A stretch of 64,000 nt of DNA from Arthrobacter caoxuetaonis (lineage in GTDB: Bacteria > Actinomycetota > Actinomycetes > Actinomycetales > Micrococcaceae). The stretch spans positions 2,914,001 through 2,978,000 of the forward strand of contig NZ_CP099466.1 in NCBI RefSeq assembly GCF_023921125.1. Direction: 5' to 3'. The translations under genes were made by a program, and so were the position numbers. The notes under the pieces were generated by a model. The model saw only the letters and a program-made list of their open reading frames with translations. It did no database searches and was not told the DNA's origin. Within the stretch, counting starts at the first letter, position 1. Every line of letters begins with the position of its first letter. Positions 51,785 to 59,504 of this stretch are shown one piece after another.

Positions 51785-51864
51785 GCGCTCCCCCACTGCT
51801 TACCCGGCGTTTGGCGGGTAGGACTGTCCGTCGACCCTAACAGGGACGCACGGAGGGTCCGGTG

Positions 51865-52173
51865 TCAGTTCTCGCGGGGTTTGCGGTCGGCGTCGATTGT
51901 GACGTCCGGATTGCTGTCCAGCATGGAGTCCTCGGCCGCCGAATCGTCGAGCTCTGCCCGGTTGCGCGACGGCGGAGTTTTTTCGCTGAAACGGCTCTGC
52001 AGGGTGACGGCAGCGGCGTCGCGCATATCGCGGAAGAACAGGTACGTAACGCACCAGGCCAGGACCGCTGCCACCAGGGCAGACAGCACGAGACCCAGCT
52101 GCAGGTACAGCCCTGCAACAAAGAAGACGGCCACCAGACCAAGGCGGAGAGCGGTAAATTTCCAGAAAGCCAC
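51865..52173 (-). CDS. DUF4229 membrane protein
   Basis: 102 aa. Two TM helices (LRLGLVAVFFVAGLYLQLGL and LVAAVLAWCVTYLFF) followed by a charged tail (FRDMRDAAAVTLQSRFSEK) is the DUF4229 layout of actinobacteria, often near menA. GTG start, with TAGAAT six nt upstream and no Shine-Dalgarno, so leaderless. Function unknown. Confidence 0.82.
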   Translation of the reverse strand: MAFWKFTALRLGLVAVFFVAGLYLQLGLVLSALVAAVLAWCVTYLFFRDMRDAAAVTLQSRFSEKTPPSRNRAELDDSAAEDSMLDSNPDVTIDADRKPREN

Positions 52174-52296
52174 GTTCCTATTCTACGGGCACGCCCGGAC
52201 CCTGCCTTCCGGATCGCACGGCCGGGCATGGAGGTCACGCAGATTGCCTTGAACAGCACCCAGTCAGCCCTCAGCTCACTCCACTACACTGGGGTC

Positions 52297-52674
52297 ATGC
52301 CCCGCCTCGTACTCCTCGGCGTCATCGTCGTCGCAGCCGTCATCATCTACGCGGTCATTGACTGCCTTATGTCCTCTGCCCGGGAAGTGCGCAGCATCTC
52401 CAAGCCGGCCTGGCTCGCCACGATTGTGCTGCTGCCGGTCTTGGGTGCCATCCTGTGGTTCCTTTTCGGCCGGCCGGGCCGACGGCCGGAGCCCAGGCCC
52501 CGTGCCAACCGGCACCCCACTGCCCCGGACGATGATCCCGAGTTCCTCCGCAACCTGGAGATCCGCCGCCGGCAGAAAGAGAAGGAAGCGGAACTCAAGC
52601 GCCGCGAGCAGGAACTGGCCGACCGCGAGAAGCGCTCAAAGCAGAACGACGACGAGAAGCCCAGCAGCAACTAG
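52297..52674 (+). CDS. PLDc_N-domain small membrane protein
   Basis: 125 aa. Two N-terminal TM segments (LVLLGVIVVAAVIIYAVIDC, WLATIVLLPVLGAILWFLFG) match the phospholipase-D-nuclease N-terminal domain, followed by a long charged helix, probably coiled coil (NLEIRRRQKEKEAELKRREQ). TACACT six nt before ATG 52297 suggests leaderless transcription. A perfect hairpin terminator follows at 52688. Confidence 0.83.
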   Translation: MPRLVLLGVIVVAAVIIYAVIDCLMSSAREVRSISKPAWLATIVLLPVLGAILWFLFGRPGRRPEPRPRANRHPTAPDDDPEFLRNLEIRRRQKEKEAELKRREQELADREKRSKQNDDEKPSSN

Positions 52675-52687
52675 CTCAAGCTCCAAT

Positions 52688-52725
52688 GCAAAAGCCCCGT
52701 TCCGGATCCGGAGCGGGGCTTTTGC
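52688..52725 (+). terminator. Rho-independent-type hairpin
   Basis: GCAAAAGCCCCG and CGGGGCTTTTGC are perfectly complementary, with a further TTCCGGATCCGGA inner hairpin. T's lie inside the 3' arm. Ends the PLDc_N gene. Confidence 0.85.
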
Positions 52726-52850
52726 TTGCCCTGCGATCTTTTCGGACGCAGCGTTCCATGCCCGGCCGCCGGACGTACAATTCCTGCATCGCGTCGTGGC
52801 GGCTGGCGTCCCGGGGCCTGAAATCTCCCGGGTCTGAAGGGAGCTATCAC

Positions 52851-53465
52851 ATGACCGACAGCCCTGATGCCGAACGGAAGGCCGCGGCGGCCTCCTCCGG
52901 AGCGCATGCCAGGAAATGGAGTGTGGACATTGGCCCTGTCTGGGCCGGTTTGATAACGGGCGGGCTGGCCCTGGCCGGCACGGCCATCGGTATCGTCGTC
53001 AGCGGCCAGCAGGAACGCGAAAGTTTCCTGCGCGATGAGCGGCTGGACAGATACTCCTCCCATGCCAGTGCAACGCAGATCTTCCTGGTGGACCTTGATA
53101 CATGGGCGGCAGCCGCAGAATCCCAAAGCGACGGCGAAGCACAGGCACGGGCCGACGTCGAAGAGTCCTACCGGACGGCCGTTGAAGCGGCCTGGGATGT
53201 CCGCCTTATCGCACCCGCCGAAGCCGAAGAGCTAAACCAGCTCATTTCCCAGAAAGTGGACAGCGCCTACACCTACCTGAAGGACGGATACACCGAGGGA
53301 GAGAGCGAGAACCTGAAGGCCCTGGGCGCCGAGGTGAATCGACTCGTCTCAGACCTGGCGGAGCACGCCGCCACCGGGATCCGGCCGTCCGCGCCCGCCG
53401 GGGAACACCAACTGTCCCTGACCGCAGATGGCGGAGACATCTACACCTGTGAGCGGGCACCGTGA
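52851..53465 (+). CDS. Hypothetical membrane-anchored protein
   Basis: 204 aa. One TM helix near the N-terminus (VWAGLITGGLALAGTAIGIVV, residues about 30-50, in part), then a helical acidic domain (SHASATQIFLVDLDTWAAAAES, EAEELNQLISQKVDSAYTYL). No family recognised. GAAGGGAG precedes the ATG. Followed by a terminator hairpin at 53475-53506. Confidence 0.62.
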   Translation: MTDSPDAERKAAAASSGAHARKWSVDIGPVWAGLITGGLALAGTAIGIVVSGQQERESFLRDERLDRYSSHASATQIFLVDLDTWAAAAESQSDGEAQARADVEESYRTAVEAAWDVRLIAPAEAEELNQLISQKVDSAYTYLKDGYTEGESENLKALGAEVNRLVSDLAEHAATGIRPSAPAGEHQLSLTADGGDIYTCERAP

Positions 53466-53474
53466 GCTGCTGAA

Positions 53475-53506
53475 AACCCCGCCCCGGCCGAAGCCGGAAC
53501 GGGGTT
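53475..53506. terminator. Hairpin terminator between convergent genes
   Basis: AACCCCG..CCGGC CGAA GCCGG..CGGGGTT, near-perfect stem with a tetraloop. Lies between the hypothetical gene (plus) and ccsB (minus). Confidence 0.75.
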
Positions 53507-53562
53507 CTGCGAAAGCCGGGGACAGGGTGGGAGGCGCAATCCCCGCCGCCCGAAGGCAGTGC

Positions 53563-54594
53563 CTAGACGCCGGAGTAGCTGTGCAGCCCGGCGAAGTAGA
53601 CGTTCACGATGGTGAAGTTGAAGACCACGCAGAGGTAGCCGACGATCGAGAGCCAGGCGGCACGGGTGCCGGTCCAGCCGCGGGTGGCGCGGGCGTGCAG
53701 ATAGCCGGCGTAGACAACCCAGATCACGAACGTCCAGACTTCCTTGGTGTCCCAGCCCCAGTAACGGCCCCAGGCCTGTTCGGCCCACACGGCGCCGGCC
53801 ATCAGGGTGAACGTCCACAGCACGAATGCAACGGCGTTGATGCGGTAGGAGAAGTTCTCCAGCGACTGGGCGGACGGAACGATCTTCAGGAACGCCAGGC
53901 GCTCCTTGGCTCCGGCACGGACCTTGGCCTCGCGGTCGGCCTGCAGCAGCTGCAGGACGGACATGGCGAAGGTCAGCGTGAACAGCGCCGAAGCAATGAC
54001 GGCAACCGACACATGGATGATCAGCCAGTAGCTCTGCAGTGCGGGGATGAGGTGGCCTACCGGGGTCGGGAAGCCGATGGTCGCAGCCATCATCATGATC
54101 AGGACCAGGCCGATGACGAAGGTACCGAGGAAACGCAGGTCCCGCCGCAGCAGTACCAGCAGGAAGATCACGGAAACCACCAGGGCGCCGGTGGTGCAGA
54201 ACTCGTACATGTTGCCCCACGGCACACGGTGGGCGGCCATGCCGCGCATGACGACGGCGGCGGCATGGATCAGCGTGCCAAGCACCGTGAGGGCCACGGC
54301 AACGCGGGCAGCGTTGCGGCGCGCACCGGTGTAGCCCATGGCATCGTCGGCAGTGACGGCTTCGCCGCCTCCCCACTGGCGTGCTGATCCTTCAGGGCCC
54401 GCAGGAGCGCCGGCGGTCGCCATGACGCGCTGCGCCGGTGCTGCGGATGCAGCTTTCTGGTCGATCGCCTTCAGGGTCTTGCTGCTCTTAGCCAGGTCCC
54501 AGGTGAACGCAAGGAACGCCACCGTGTAGGTGAAAGCGGCGAGCAGCATGAAGAGGTCGCTGTACTCCGCAAGTTGGTAGTCGATGGAGGGCAT
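53563..54594 (-). CDS. ccsB: Cytochrome c biogenesis protein CcsB (CcsA/ResC type)
   Basis: 343 aa with about eight TM segments. The heme-handling WWD-type motif is WGRYWGWDTKEVWTFVIWVV (about residue 275, in part), with histidines in LIHAAAVVMRG, IIHVSVAVIAS and YLHARATRGW as likely heme ligands. It carries heme to apocytochrome c with ResB (System II). Its ATG shares a base with the resB TAA stop. Confidence 0.92.
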   Translation of the reverse strand: MPSIDYQLAEYSDLFMLLAAFTYTVAFLAFTWDLAKSSKTLKAIDQKAASAAPAQRVMATAGAPAGPEGSARQWGGGEAVTADDAMGYTGARRNAARVAVALTVLGTLIHAAAVVMRGMAAHRVPWGNMYEFCTTGALVVSVIFLLVLLRRDLRFLGTFVIGLVLIMMMAATIGFPTPVGHLIPALQSYWLIIHVSVAVIASALFTLTFAMSVLQLLQADREAKVRAGAKERLAFLKIVPSAQSLENFSYRINAVAFVLWTFTLMAGAVWAEQAWGRYWGWDTKEVWTFVIWVVYAGYLHARATRGWTGTRAAWLSIVGYLCVVFNFTIVNVYFAGLHSYSGV

Positions 54595-56333
54595 TAGGAG
54601 TCCTTACCTGTTTCTTCCGTGCGTCCGGCCTTGCCGGCCACTGATGCGTCAGCCAGGTCGCCCGGGCCTTCCGCCTGTGCTGCGGCGGGTCCGCCCGCCA
54701 GCCACTTCTTTTCGAGCAAACCGCGCAGGGCTTCGGCTTCGGCTTCAAGGCGCGGATCCTCGCCGCGGGCCAGCAAACCGTACTCGACCATTATGCGGCC
54801 ATCCCCGCTGGTCCCTGTACGCACCCACACCCGTCGGCGGGCGAGGAACAGGGAAGCGGACAGTCCGGCAAGGCTGAGTACCGAGAAGATCAGCACCCCT
54901 ACCTTGGCCGGATCGTAGTGGATGTCCAGAGCTGCGTAGCGCAGCAGTCCGTCGAAACTGATCGATCCCTTGCCCTCGGGCAAGTCATAGATCTGGTTCA
55001 TGCCGAGCACGATTCCGCCGGCATCCAGGTCCCTGTTGTTCAAGGGGGTGAGGTCGTCGGTATCGAGGACGAAGACATTGCTCGGGACACCGTTGTCCAG
55101 GCCGAGGTCGCCGTAGTAGGAGTTCAGGTTCAGCTGCGGGTTGACCGGATCGGGGTCGCCGGAGAAAGCGACACCCTCGGGGTCCAGCATGGCGGTGGGC
55201 AGGAAGAACCCGACGAAACCGAGCTGGTCGGGCTTGGCGTCCGGTGCCTTGATCACCATCAGGGAGGTGTAGACGCCGTCCGTGGGAACGCCTACCACCG
55301 GGCCCTGGAAGGCGATGTCTCCGGCGCCGTCGCGCACCGTGACCACCGGCGCGTAGCCGTTGCCCACCAGGTAGACCTTTGTTCCGCCGATGCTCAGCGG
55401 CTTGTTGACCTTCAGCGTCTCGGACCGCGGAGCCTCATCGGGGTCTTCCTGCACGGTGACGCTGGCGGTGAAGTCCAGCGGCTGGACGTTGCCGTTGGCC
55501 TGCCGGTCGAAGGTGACGTCGAAGTCGTCCAGGGTCAGGGAGTACGGGGCCAGCTGGGACTCGGAGAAGTTGGTGCCGGGGCTGAAAGTGTCATAACCCA
55601 CGAGGGTATTCACAAAGGTGTCCCCTTCGACCACCACGCGCTGGCCGTTGTAGCCCACGAGCCCGCCGATCGCCACAGAGGCCAGGACCCCGATCAGCGA
55701 TACATGGAAGACAAGGTTGCCGGTCTCCTTGGCGAAGCCGCGTTCGGCGCCCACGGAGGGACGGTCCGAGTCCAGGTCACGGGCCTCCACCCGGTAGCCG
55801 CGCTTGCGCAGGACCTGGGCAGCGTCGCGGGCTGCCTGCCCGGCGGTGAGGCCGGTGCCGGCGGGAACCACCATGGTTCCGTATTCCGGAAGCCGCGAAA
55901 GCTTCGTGGGAGTCCTCGGGGGCTTGGAGCGCAGCGCCTTCCAATGGACCTTGGCGCGCGGAATCACACAGCCGATCAGGGAGATGAAGAGAAGCAGGTA
56001 AATGGCCGAGAACCAGATGGAGGAGTACACATCGAACAGCTGGAAGCGGTCCAGCCAGGGTCCTGTGCCCGGGTTGTCCTGAATGTACTGCGTGACAGCT
56101 GCGGGGTTGGCCGGGCGCTGCGGGAAGAGTGAACCCGGCACCGCCGCCACCGCCAGCAGCAGCAGCAGGAACAGCGCCGTGCGCATGCTCGTGAGCTGGG
56201 TCCACGCCCAGCGCAGCGTGCCCAGCAGGCCGAGGGAGGGAAGGGCGACGTCGTCGGCCTTCTTTTTCCCCGGCTTGCCGGCAGGCGGCGTGGTTGCGTT
56301 GGCAGACGGCGCGCCGGAGGGCGGTGTCTGCAT
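54594..56333 (-). CDS. resB: Cytochrome c biogenesis protein ResB
   Basis: 579 aa. Three TM segments near the N-terminus (TALFLLLLLAVAAVPGSLFP, FSAIYLLLFISLIGCVIPRA, VFHVSLIGVLASVAIGGLVG) and one near the C-terminus (VGVLIFSVLSLAGLSASLFL) surround a large extracytoplasmic domain, as in ResB/Ccs1. The N-terminus carries a Pro/Ala/Lys-rich extension. ATG 56333 is the first ATG in frame; TTG upstream is possible and the part overlapping ccdA was excluded. Works with CcsB in apocytochrome-heme ligation. Confidence 0.9.
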   Translation of the reverse strand: MQTPPSGAPSANATTPPAGKPGKKKADDVALPSLGLLGTLRWAWTQLTSMRTALFLLLLLAVAAVPGSLFPQRPANPAAVTQYIQDNPGTGPWLDRFQLFDVYSSIWFSAIYLLLFISLIGCVIPRAKVHWKALRSKPPRTPTKLSRLPEYGTMVVPAGTGLTAGQAARDAAQVLRKRGYRVEARDLDSDRPSVGAERGFAKETGNLVFHVSLIGVLASVAIGGLVGYNGQRVVVEGDTFVNTLVGYDTFSPGTNFSESQLAPYSLTLDDFDVTFDRQANGNVQPLDFTASVTVQEDPDEAPRSETLKVNKPLSIGGTKVYLVGNGYAPVVTVRDGAGDIAFQGPVVGVPTDGVYTSLMVIKAPDAKPDQLGFVGFFLPTAMLDPEGVAFSGDPDPVNPQLNLNSYYGDLGLDNGVPSNVFVLDTDDLTPLNNRDLDAGGIVLGMNQIYDLPEGKGSISFDGLLRYAALDIHYDPAKVGVLIFSVLSLAGLSASLFLARRRVWVRTGTSGDGRIMVEYGLLARGEDPRLEAEAEALRGLLEKKWLAGGPAAAQAEGPGDLADASVAGKAGRTEETGKDS

Positions 56334-56433
56334 CTCTTCGCTGTCCGGTTCAGGTTTCAACTGGTTCTCATTGTTCTGTGGAGTCGGGTTCCGGCCAGCT
56401 GGCGGCCGGAGTCTCGGACATGGGACATGCTCA

Positions 56434-57219
56434 TCAGATGGGCAGGGTGACACTATCCAACCAGCCTTGGAGCTGGTTGATCCAAACATTCCAGACGCCG
56501 GTGACCATCAGCAGCCCCAGCGCGATCAGCATGCCGCCGCCAAAACGCTGCAGCGCAAGCCGGTGGCGGCGGAAGAAGCCCAGTGCGCCCATCCCGCGCC
56601 GGACGCCCAGGGCAATCAGCAGGAAGGGCAGTCCCAGGCCAAGGCAGTAGACGAACGTGAGCAATGCCCCCTTGGCCGCCGAGGCATCGTCGCCGGAAAA
56701 GGAGAGCAGCTGGACTGCGGAGAGGGTCGGCCCCATGCACGGTGCCCAGCCCAAACCGAAAGTGATGCCCAGCAGGGGTGCGCCCCACAGGCCGGCCGGC
56801 GGCCGTGCCTCGATCTTGCGGTCGCGCTGGAACCAGGACAGCCCACCCATGAAGATCACGCCCATCAGGATGATCAGCACGCCCAGGACCTGCGGAATCC
56901 AGGCCTGGTCCGGCCCGCGCAGCCATGCCCCGAGCTGTCCGATCCCGGCTCCGATGGCGACAAAAACCACGGAGAACCCCAGGATAAAGAGTGCAATGCC
57001 CGTCAGCATCCGCCCCCGGCGCTGCTTTTCCAGGTCAATGCCCGTCAGCCCCGTCACGTATCCCAGGTATCCGGGCACGAGCGGCAGCACGCAGGGGGAA
57101 AGAAAGGAAACCAGGCCGGCGAGGATCGCCACCGGGATGGCCAGCAGCATCGACCCGTTAAGGATCGTTTCCGCGAAGACGTTGGCGGCCGGCAGCGCGG
57201 CGGGAAGCAGGGGCGGCAC
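56434..57219 (-). CDS. ccdA: Thiol-reducing membrane protein CcdA
   Basis: 261 aa, six TM segments of the DsbD/CcdA family. The two functional Cys are in SFLSPCVLPLVPGYLGYVTG (about residue 43) and GLGWAPCMGPTLSAVQLLSF (about 160). It passes electrons from cytoplasmic thioredoxin to ResA. GTG start two nt after the resA stop; the first internal ATG would cut into the first helix. Confidence 0.91.
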   Translation of the reverse strand: MPPLLPAALPAANVFAETILNGSMLLAIPVAILAGLVSFLSPCVLPLVPGYLGYVTGLTGIDLEKQRRGRMLTGIALFILGFSVVFVAIGAGIGQLGAWLRGPDQAWIPQVLGVLIILMGVIFMGGLSWFQRDRKIEARPPAGLWGAPLLGITFGLGWAPCMGPTLSAVQLLSFSGDDASAAKGALLTFVYCLGLGLPFLLIALGVRRGMGALGFFRRHRLALQRFGGGMLIALGLLMVTGVWNVWINQLQGWLDSVTLPI

Positions 57220-57221
57220 GG

Positions 57222-57857
57222 CTACGCAGCCAGCGCGTCGCTGATCAGGGTCTTGAGCGTTCCCTTTTCAGCCAGGCCCAGGATCCGCGCAGCGACCCGG
57301 CCTTCACGGTCAAGCACCAGCGTTGTCGGCACAGCCTGCGGCGGTACGAAGCCCGTCATCGCGAGCAGCACGTCCCCGTTGCGGTCCTCGAAACTGGGGT
57401 AGGGAATGGCGAAGTTCCGTTCAAAGGCTTCCGCCGTCTTGGCCTCGTCGCGGATATTCACGCCGTAGAACCGGGCGCCTTCGGGCGAGAACTGCTCATG
57501 CAGTTCCACGAGGTCAGGAGCTTCCTTGCGGCACGGCGCACAGGCTGCGTACCAGAAATTAAGGACGACGACGTCGCCCGCCCAGTCCGCGTTGGTCACC
57601 GTAGTGCCGTCAAAAAGGGTTCCGGACAGTTTAACGGGCTCACCGCGTTCGGAGACTGCGTATTCCGTGACGGACCCGTCGCCGGCGATGTAGTTCTTGT
57701 TGTCTCCGGCTTTGGCCTGGGCGGCAAGCGGGTCCTCAACCGTGCATCCGGCCAGGGCGGCGGCCAGGGGCACGCCTACGGCCAGCCCGGCACCAATCCG
57801 CAGGAAGGACCTGCGGTGCATGGCATCGGACTGGTTGTCGCTCTGAGGTTTCTTCAC
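57222..57857 (-). CDS. resA: Thioredoxin-like lipoprotein ResA
   Basis: 211 aa. An RRSFLRIGAGLAVGVPLAAALAGC signal (in part), with twin Arg and lipobox, directs lipid anchoring outside. Thioredoxin fold with WYAACAPCRKEAPDL (CxxC, about residue 107) and GFVPPQAVPTTLVLD (cis-Pro, about 167). It reduces apocytochrome c before heme attachment. The start is uncertain: GTG 57857 (preceded by GGAAA) is chosen, ATG 57821 right before RRSF is possible. First of resA-ccdA-resB-ccsB. Confidence 0.9.
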   Translation of the reverse strand: MKKPQSDNQSDAMHRRSFLRIGAGLAVGVPLAAALAGCTVEDPLAAQAKAGDNKNYIAGDGSVTEYAVSERGEPVKLSGTLFDGTTVTNADWAGDVVVLNFWYAACAPCRKEAPDLVELHEQFSPEGARFYGVNIRDEAKTAEAFERNFAIPYPSFEDRNGDVLLAMTGFVPPQAVPTTLVLDREGRVAARILGLAEKGTLKTLISDALAA

Positions 57858-57916
57858 GGATTTCCAGCTTTCATCGCGGCAGGGGAGGGCCACTTCTACA
57901 ACGCGTAGTAATTGTA

Positions 57917-58579
57917 TTATGCGCCGGGGATGTTCGCTGCCCCGGGCAGCAGGTCCGCGGAGGGCTCCGCATAACGAACGCCGGACAACACGTCGCCCTC
58001 GAAATCCAGGGTGGTTACGGAGGTCAGTGTGCATTCCCTGTTCCGCGGGTCATGCCACAGCCGCCGCCCCTCAGCGGCAAGCCTGGTGACCCAAATCGGC
58101 AGCTGATGGCTCACGAGGACGGCTTCGGCGCCGTCGCCGCCTGTTTCCAGTGCCCGGACCCGGGCGTCCTGCACGGCAGCCATGACGCGGTCCACCTGCT
58201 GGACATAGGGCTCACCCCAGGAAGGCTTCATGGGATTCCGGAGCAGCGGCCAGTAGCGCGGGCTGCGCAGCCGGCTCTTCACTCCAGAGAGTCCTTCAAA
58301 ACGGTTTTCGGCTTCGAGGATCCGCTCGTCCGTCTCGATTTCCAGGCCCAGGGCAGCTGCGATGGGTGCGGCCGTTTCCTGCGCCCTGGTCAGCGGTGAG
58401 GCAACCAGGTGCACCAGCTTGGCGCCGTCGTTCTTCTGCGACTGGAAGTGGGAGGCGACGCGGCGGGCCATCTCCTGGCCCAGATCTGAGAGGTGAAACT
58501 CGGGCAGGCGCCCGTAAAGGACACCGTCCGGGTTAAAGACTTCTCCATGGCGGACGAGGTGGATCGAGGCACGCGACAT
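57917..58579 (-). CDS. Histidine phosphatase family protein (phosphoglycerate mutase-like)
   Basis: 220 aa. Motif IHLVRHGEVFNPDGVLYGR at the N-terminus; ASPLTRAQETAAPIA (about residue 62), EAENRFEGLSG (about 90) and AVLVSHQLPIWVTRLA with the second His (about 153). A gene of this type usually heads the ccs cluster in Arthrobacter relatives, but the substrate is unknown. 59 nt upstream of resA. Its promoter region shares two palindromes with yceI. Confidence 0.87.
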   Translation of the reverse strand: MSRASIHLVRHGEVFNPDGVLYGRLPEFHLSDLGQEMARRVASHFQSQKNDGAKLVHLVASPLTRAQETAAPIAAALGLEIETDERILEAENRFEGLSGVKSRLRSPRYWPLLRNPMKPSWGEPYVQQVDRVMAAVQDARVRALETGGDGAEAVLVSHQLPIWVTRLAAEGRRLWHDPRNRECTLTSVTTLDFEGDVLSGVRYAEPSADLLPGAANIPGA

Positions 58580-58604
58580 GATTCCAAGTCTCGCAGACAC
58601 GCCG

Positions 58605-58658
58605 GTGAAGATTAAATCTTCACAAACAGTTGAACCTTTGAGTTTTATGTGTAAGACT
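58605..58658. promoter_or_regulatory. Two palindromic operators between divergent phosphatase and yceI genes
   Basis: Palindrome A, GTGAAGATTAAATCTTCAC (58605-58623), is perfect around a central A. Palindrome B, AGTTTTATGTGTAAGACT (58641-58658), has seven-base arms with one mismatch. Between and inside them, TTGAAC (58630-58635) and TAAGAC (58652-58657) could form the yceI promoter. The AT-rich style resembles MarR-family operators (inference). Confidence 0.65.
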
Positions 58659-58728
58659 CAATGCAATTGCATCTAATAGCCGGGCAGGCGACCGCCGCCC
58701 GGTGATCCACGACAGGAGTTACCCCACC

Positions 58729-59268
58729 ATGATCCCTACCGGACTTAACGCAGGCACCTGGAACCTCGACGCTTCCCACAGCGAAGTCGGCTTCACCGTC
58801 CGGCACGCCGGCATCAGCAAGGTCCGCGGCAATTTCGACAAGGTCTCGGCTGTCCTCGAAGTCGGCGAGTCCCTTGCCGGCTCCAAGATCTCCGCCACGA
58901 TCGATTCCTCGTCCTTCAACTCCAACGACGCCAACCGCGACGCCCATGTCAAGGGCCCGGACTTCTTCGACGCCGAGCAGTTCCCCGAACTCACGTTCAC
59001 CGCCACCAACGTGGAAGGCTCGGGCGAAAGCTACAAGCTCACGGGCGATCTGACCATCAAAGGCACCACCCGCCCCGTGACCCTGGACGTCGAATTCAAC
59101 GGTGTGGCCGTTGACCCCTTCGGCGCCACCCGCGCCGGATTCTCCGCAACCACCTCGATCAGCCGCAAGGAATTCGGCCTGACGTGGAACGCTGCCCTGG
59201 AGACCGGCGGCGTACTGGTGGGCGACAAGGTAACCATCAACGTCGACGCTGCGTTCGTCGCCGCTTAG
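58729..59268 (+). CDS. YceI-family lipid-binding-fold protein
   Basis: 179 aa. LNAGTWNLDASHSEVGFTVRHAG at the N-terminus (in part), VKGPDFFDAEQFPELTFTAT, GDLTIKGTTRPVTLDVEFNG and KEFGLTWNAALETGGVLVGDKV are all core YceI signatures. These form an extended lipocalin-like barrel that holds an isoprenoid chain. No signal peptide, so cytoplasmic, as in most actinobacterial members. AGGAG precedes ATG 58729. The stop codon lies in the first of three 14-bp repeats. Confidence 0.93.
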   Translation: MIPTGLNAGTWNLDASHSEVGFTVRHAGISKVRGNFDKVSAVLEVGESLAGSKISATIDSSSFNSNDANRDAHVKGPDFFDAEQFPELTFTATNVEGSGESYKLTGDLTIKGTTRPVTLDVEFNGVAVDPFGATRAGFSATTSISRKEFGLTWNAALETGGVLVGDKVTINVDAAFVAA

Positions 59269-59305
59269 TCCCAGTCACTTAGCCCCAGTCACTTAGTCCC
59301 AGTGC
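59264..59305. repeat. Three 14-bp tandem repeats over the yceI stop codon
   Basis: CTTAGTCCCAGTCA, CTTAGCCCCAGTCA, CTTAGTCCCAGTGC. The first unit holds the TAG stop. Slippage product without an evident role. Confidence 0.85.
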
Positions 59306-59312
59306 AGGAGCC

Positions 59313-59347
59313 GTGGACCGGAACCCCCGACGGGTGTTCCGGTCCAC
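59313..59347 (+). terminator. yceI terminator
   Basis: Perfect 12-bp stem GTGGACCGGAAC / GTTCCGGTCCAC, followed by GCTTGTTT. A typical intrinsic terminator. Confidence 0.88.
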
Positions 59348-59459
59348 GCTTGTTTAATCCACAGTTTCCCCGCCCACGACCGGAGAGTGTGTCCGCGCCG
59401 GTGCCGCGCCAGTGCCCCGGCGATAGACTTGTCACCTGACTTCGCAGATGGGCACACTT

Positions 59460-59484
59460 GCCTGCCGGCACCCGCCGGCAGGCA
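59460..59484. promoter_or_regulatory. Hairpin in the leader of the YGQ-repeat gene
   Basis: GCCTGCCGGC and GCCGGCAGGC, 10-bp arms around ACCC, end about 22 nt before the ATG at 59505; the bases AGGCGGG between hairpin and ATG are the likely ribosome site. A TAGACT -10-like hexamer lies upstream near 59424, so the hairpin should be in the mRNA leader. Possible translational control, unproven. Confidence 0.45.
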
Positions 59485-59504
59485 CCAAACGGCAGGCGGG
59501 CCCC

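Noticed and set aside
54918..56132. 404-codon plus-strand open frame opposite resB
   Set aside because: Shadow of resB. Composition does not resemble a protein family and there is no ribosome site.
58605..58623. Possible Rex operator upstream of yceI
   Set aside because: The half-sites GTGAA..TTCAC are present, but their spacing is nine bases, not four, so it does not match the TTGTGAA-N4-TTCACAA Rex site.
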